A DNA stretch of 33,402 nt from a virus. The notes under the pieces were generated by a model. That model was not told where the DNA came from. It was given only the letters and a program-made list of their open reading frames with translations, and did not search any database. Position numbers and translations under genes: made by a program. The stretch lies in IMG/VR virus record IMGVR_UViG_3300012931_000055, positions 1-33,402 of that record; one strand, 5' to 3'. Position 1 is the stretch's first letter. Every line of letters begins with the position of its first letter. Positions 31,596 to 33,402 of the stretch are shown here, in pieces.

Positions 31596-31874
31596 TTATA
31601 TCGGATCGGCTCCGGCTACTTCCACCGGAAGAACCGACAATTTAACACCGCAAAGACGACGATACTCAGCAACTTTTATTAAGTAACTTATCATTTTTAT
31701 TTCCGAGTTAAACGGTTGACCATTAAGTAAATATTTATAAAATTCGTACTTCATATTGTAAGGATTCCAACACTTGAAAAGAAGTTCTGGAGATTTATTT
31801 GCCGCATTGATTGTAATATGCATCATTTCGGCGCTTTTTACTATTTCAGGAATTATTGAGTATTGAGTTGCCAT
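31596..31874 (-). CDS. Hypothetical protein of the reverse operon
   Basis: A 92-residue protein starting MATQYSIIPEIVKSAEMMHI, GGGGAG upstream. It has Tyr-rich helices (KYEFYKYLLNGQPF, MISYLIKVAEYRRL). No membrane segment or known motif. Confidence 0.7.
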   Translation of the reverse strand: MATQYSIIPEIVKSAEMMHITINAANKSPELLFKCWNPYNMKYEFYKYLLNGQPFNSEIKMISYLIKVAEYRRLCGVKLSVLPVEVAGADPI

Positions 31875-31944
31875 TTACCGTCTCCCCTTTCCCAACTATT
31901 TTGTGGATGTTAACAAAATAATTATTGGGTGATTAGTGATTAAG

Positions 31945-32037
31945 CTAAAAAATAGTATTACACCAATCACATTTTAAATATGGCCCATTTGGAGATTGTT
32001 TTTGTTTAAGCGAATGACCGCATAAAGGACATTTCAT
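31945..32037 (-). CDS. 30-residue zinc-ribbon peptide
   Basis: Sequence begins MKCPLCGHSLKQK and ends CDWCNTIF: two CxxC knuckles, the minimal zinc-ribbon unit. GGGAGGG precedes ATG. Such mini-ribbons are common in phage early regions; the function is unknown. Confidence 0.7.
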   Translation of the reverse strand: MKCPLCGHSLKQKQSPNGPYLKCDWCNTIF

Positions 32038-32102
32038 CGTATTCCCTCCCGTTTCGTCTTAATTCTCAAAGACTCTTCAAAGCCGGTTACCCGGCGACGG
32101 GG

Positions 32103-32120
32103 ACCCGGTAGGTGCCGGGT
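32103..32120. repeat. Hairpin ACCCGG-6-CCGGGT (with a similar one at 32382-32398)
   Basis: A perfect 6-bp stem with loop TAGGTG overlaps the stop of the 32120 gene. A close relative, ACCCG-7-CGGGT with loop TTAGGCG at 32382-32398, lies at the end of the 32398 gene. An enclosing ACCCGGC/GCCGGGT pair (32089-32095, 32114-32120) is an alternative fold. Confidence 0.55.
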
Positions 32121-32350
32121 TAGTCTGGTAAAGCATCGAGATTTCTTAAACACTTTGCATTTGAATAACCTAACATATAGGATTGAAACAAAGTATTAAC
32201 AAAACCATCGTCGTAAAATACTGAAGCTGGTGGAATTGGCTTATTATCTATTCTGGTTATCCTGTCAAATTTATGTCCGTAAATGATTTTTTTAACATCT
32301 TTTTCGAACTGATCCATAAGATCCAAACATTCCCCATCGTTAACTCTCAT
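32120..32350 (-). CDS. Hypothetical protein of the reverse operon
   Basis: A 76-residue protein starting MRVNDGECLDLMDQFEKDVKKI, purine-rich RBS (GGAGGGG, AAGGAAA) upstream. Mixed helix and loop, SVFYDDGFVNTLFQSYMLGYSNAK. No known family. Confidence 0.68.
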   Translation of the reverse strand: MRVNDGECLDLMDQFEKDVKKIIYGHKFDRITRIDNKPIPPASVFYDDGFVNTLFQSYMLGYSNAKCLRNLDALPD

Positions 32351-32397
32351 TTTCCTTACCCCTCCCTTTGTCCTTTTGATTACCCGTTAGGCGCGGG

Positions 32398-32550
32398 TTA
32401 GGCTATACTGTCAATATGCGGCTCTTCAAGATAAAGACCATTAATTAATTCTTCTTTGGATAACTCTCGAAATTTTTCTTCAGCCTCGATTTCATTTTCG
32501 GCTACTATGGTAATTTGTCCGTCGATAGTATAATTAATGATTGCTTGCAT
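32398..32550 (-). CDS. 50-residue acidic protein, hypothetical
   Basis: Starts MQAIINYTIDGQITIVAENEIEAEEKF, with GGGAGG 6 bases before ATG. A beta-hairpin followed by an acidic helix recalls small phage proteins whose second strand is followed by an A-E-N-E-x-E-A helix. Overlaps the upstream gene end by 17 bases. Confidence 0.7.
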   Translation of the reverse strand: MQAIINYTIDGQITIVAENEIEAEEKFRELSKEELINGLYLEEPHIDSIA

Positions 32551-32728
32551 TTTTGACCTCCCATCCTAGTATTAATTTTAAAAGCGTATCCGATTTTTTT
32601 AAATCACTTATTAAAAAATCAAATTGCAATTTCGAATATTTTCGTTTTACAACTCTGCCGTTTTTAACAAGTTGTTCTTTAAAGTTTAATTCGTATATAT
32701 CGCCATTAGCAGTTTTGTAGGTTTTTAT
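32534..32728 (-). CDS. Small basic protein, first gene of the reverse operon
   Basis: The reading frame is open from 32803, but the promoter -10 lies at 32774-32769, so the first codons of that long form would not be transcribed. The best RBS (GGAAGGAG) stands 8 bases before an ATA at 32728, giving a product of about 64 residues, KTYKTANGDIYELNFKEQL..., basic with a beta-hairpin. ATA starts are rare, so the start is uncertain; an unseen upstream promoter would allow 32803. No family recognised. Confidence 0.55.
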   Translation of the reverse strand: MKTYKTANGDIYELNFKEQLVKNGRVVKRKYSKLQFDFLISDLKKSDTLLKLILGWEVKNASNH

Positions 32729-32768
32729 CTTTCTTACTCCTTCCGGGTTTCCCCGTTTGATTGATTTA

Positions 32769-32797
32769 ATTATACCATTATTTTTCATAAATTGCAA
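32769..32797 (-). promoter_or_regulatory. Promoter of the reverse-strand small-gene operon
   Basis: Minus strand: -35 TTGCAA (32797-32792), 17-base spacer, extended -10 TGGTATAAT (TATAAT at 32774-32769). Confidence 0.75.
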
Positions 32798-32830
32798 TAA
32801 CATTGCATAATTTATTTTAAAGTTATTGCA
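32793..32830. promoter_or_regulatory. Inverted repeat shared by divergent promoters
   Basis: TGCAATAAC (32793-32801) and GTTATTGCA (32822-32830) are exact complements 20 bases apart. Each arm overlaps one -35 box. A further TTGCA lies between. Likely operator for the RHH protein encoded at 32876. Confidence 0.6.
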
Positions 32831-32854
32831 CCAGAAGCAAATTTATGGTATACT
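32826..32854 (+). promoter_or_regulatory. Promoter of the third RHH gene
   Basis: -35 TTGCAC (32826-32831), 17-base spacer, -10 TATACT (32849-32854) with TGG before it. AAAGGAG and the TTG start follow. Confidence 0.75.
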
Positions 32855-32875
32855 ATGGTTAAAGGAGTGATATAT

Positions 32876-33028
32876 TTGACAGGCTTAAGATGGAGAATTA
32901 GAGTAACGACGTCGCTTGATAAGGAATTATGGGATAAATTTAAAAAGTTGTCGGCTGAAACCAGGATTCCAATTAGCAAGCTTTTTGATGAGGCCATCGA
33001 AGATGCTCTTAAAAAATACGGCAAATAA
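32876..33028 (+). CDS. Ribbon-helix-helix regulator
   Basis: A 50-residue protein, TTG start after AAAGGAGTGA. Strand RWRIRVTTSL, helix A DKELWDKFKKLSAETRI, turn PIS, helix B KLFDEAIEDALKKYGK, a convincing RHH_1 pattern. It is flanked by a divergent promoter pair with a shared inverted repeat, and probably controls itself and the reverse-strand operon. The next gene follows after 11 bases. Confidence 0.82.
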   Translation: MTGLRWRIRVTTSLDKELWDKFKKLSAETRIPISKLFDEAIEDALKKYGK

Positions 33029-33039
33029 AAGGAGGAATT

Positions 33040-33315
33040 ATGATGAAGATTATCAAGGTAGAGAATTGCCGGAAGTGTCCATTGAAAGAGAGATTGGGGG
33101 TGTTTGAGAAATACTATTGCACACATCAAGAAGGTGATGGAATGGATTTAGAAAACTTTAATATTGTTCACCCGAACTGTCCGCTTGAAGATGTAAAGGA
33201 AGAATGGGAAGAGATTGCAGAATGGGGAAGTAAGCTGGCCAAACAGCATGGACTTACAAAAGAAGATTCCCAAAAAATCCTTCAACACGTGAGGGCCACG
33301 ATTGGACGTAGATGA
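33040..33315 (+). CDS. Cysteine-rich protein with antitoxin-like tail
   Basis: A 91-residue protein, AAGGAGG upstream; ATG at 33040 or 33043. The N-terminus has CRKCPLK (C10, C13), then YYCTH and NCPLED, probably a metal site. The C-terminal helix (SKLAKQHGLTKEDSQKILQHVR) resembles the tail of small antitoxins in which L-T-x-E-D is followed by a helix. No toxin partner is visible. A truncated relative lies at 31176. Confidence 0.7.
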   Translation: MMKIIKVENCRKCPLKERLGVFEKYYCTHQEGDGMDLENFNIVHPNCPLEDVKEEWEEIAEWGSKLAKQHGLTKEDSQKILQHVRATIGRR

Positions 33316-33351
33316 GAGTTTTCACGAGGATTAAACCTAAACATCTTCCCC

Positions 33352-33377
33352 AACTCCCTAACCGGGAGTTTTATTTT
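33352..33377 (+). terminator. Terminator near the end of the window
   Basis: AACTCCC (33352-33358) pairs with GGGAGTT (33364-33370), 5-base loop, then TTATTTT. Confidence 0.8.
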
Positions 33378-33402
33378 GCCCTCCTCCTTAACCTTATATT
33401 AA

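Noticed and set aside
31497-31682. Plus-strand frame of 61 codons in the early region
   Set aside because: It lies antisense to the 31410 and 31596 genes, which have good RBSs. No RBS of its own.

Overview
The window reads as the late half of a tailed-phage genome or prophage (siphovirus, HK97-type head, lambda-like tail tip), followed by a lysis block and a convergent block of very small early or accessory genes. Base composition is AT-rich, ribosome binding sites are strong AGGAGG types, and several genes start with TTG, all as in Bacillota. However, one cargo gene encodes a signal-peptide-bearing outer-membrane beta-barrel, and the lysis block encodes a membrane-anchored periplasmic protein, so the host probably has two membranes. 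A diderm Bacillota lineage (Negativicutes-like) or a diderm candidate phylum fits; this is inference. No integrase, lytic repressor, tRNA, CRISPR array or reverse transcriptase was found.

Layout. 204-2462: small and large terminase. 2548-4544: an inserted island with a zinc-ribbon protein, a reverse-strand ribbon-helix-helix (RHH) regulator facing a divergent promoter pair, a gene of an unnamed family with a GLGDWRP motif, a winged-helix-like gene, and a 340-base G-rich array of CNNGG pentamers closed by a strong terminator. 4567-8234: small membrane protein, portal, ClpP-like prohead protease, HK97 major capsid. 8279-12367: head accessory proteins, head-tail connector with an inserted domain, head closure, tail completion, tail terminator. 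12459-14917: tail tube, a second tube-like protein carrying extra domains, and tail chaperones with a putative -1 frameshift at A AAA AAC. 15021-15677: HNH endonuclease. 15693-24210: tape measure and lambda M/L/K/J-type tail tip, interrupted by a self-contained moron (promoter, zinc-ribbon membrane gene, terminator) between the K-like and J-like genes. 24211-28292: tail fibres, interrupted by a reverse-strand cargo cassette (RHH regulator, outer-membrane barrel, small exported protein with a damaged start). 28414-30657: lysis genes. 30658-30907: non-coding, possibly a structured RNA, ending in a bidirectional terminator. 30908-32803: reverse-strand operon of about nine tiny genes. 32876-33315: a third RHH gene and a cysteine-rich gene, divergent from that operon.

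The late genes form one mostly contiguous plus-strand unit with frequent start-stop overlaps. Hairpin terminators around the major capsid and tail-tube genes may set relative amounts. Three accessory cassettes bring their own promoters, and three RHH genes each sit beside a promoter with repeats. Seven short genes (24 to 57 codons) in the lysis, early and terminal regions were found by reading RBS-start-stop combinations directly.
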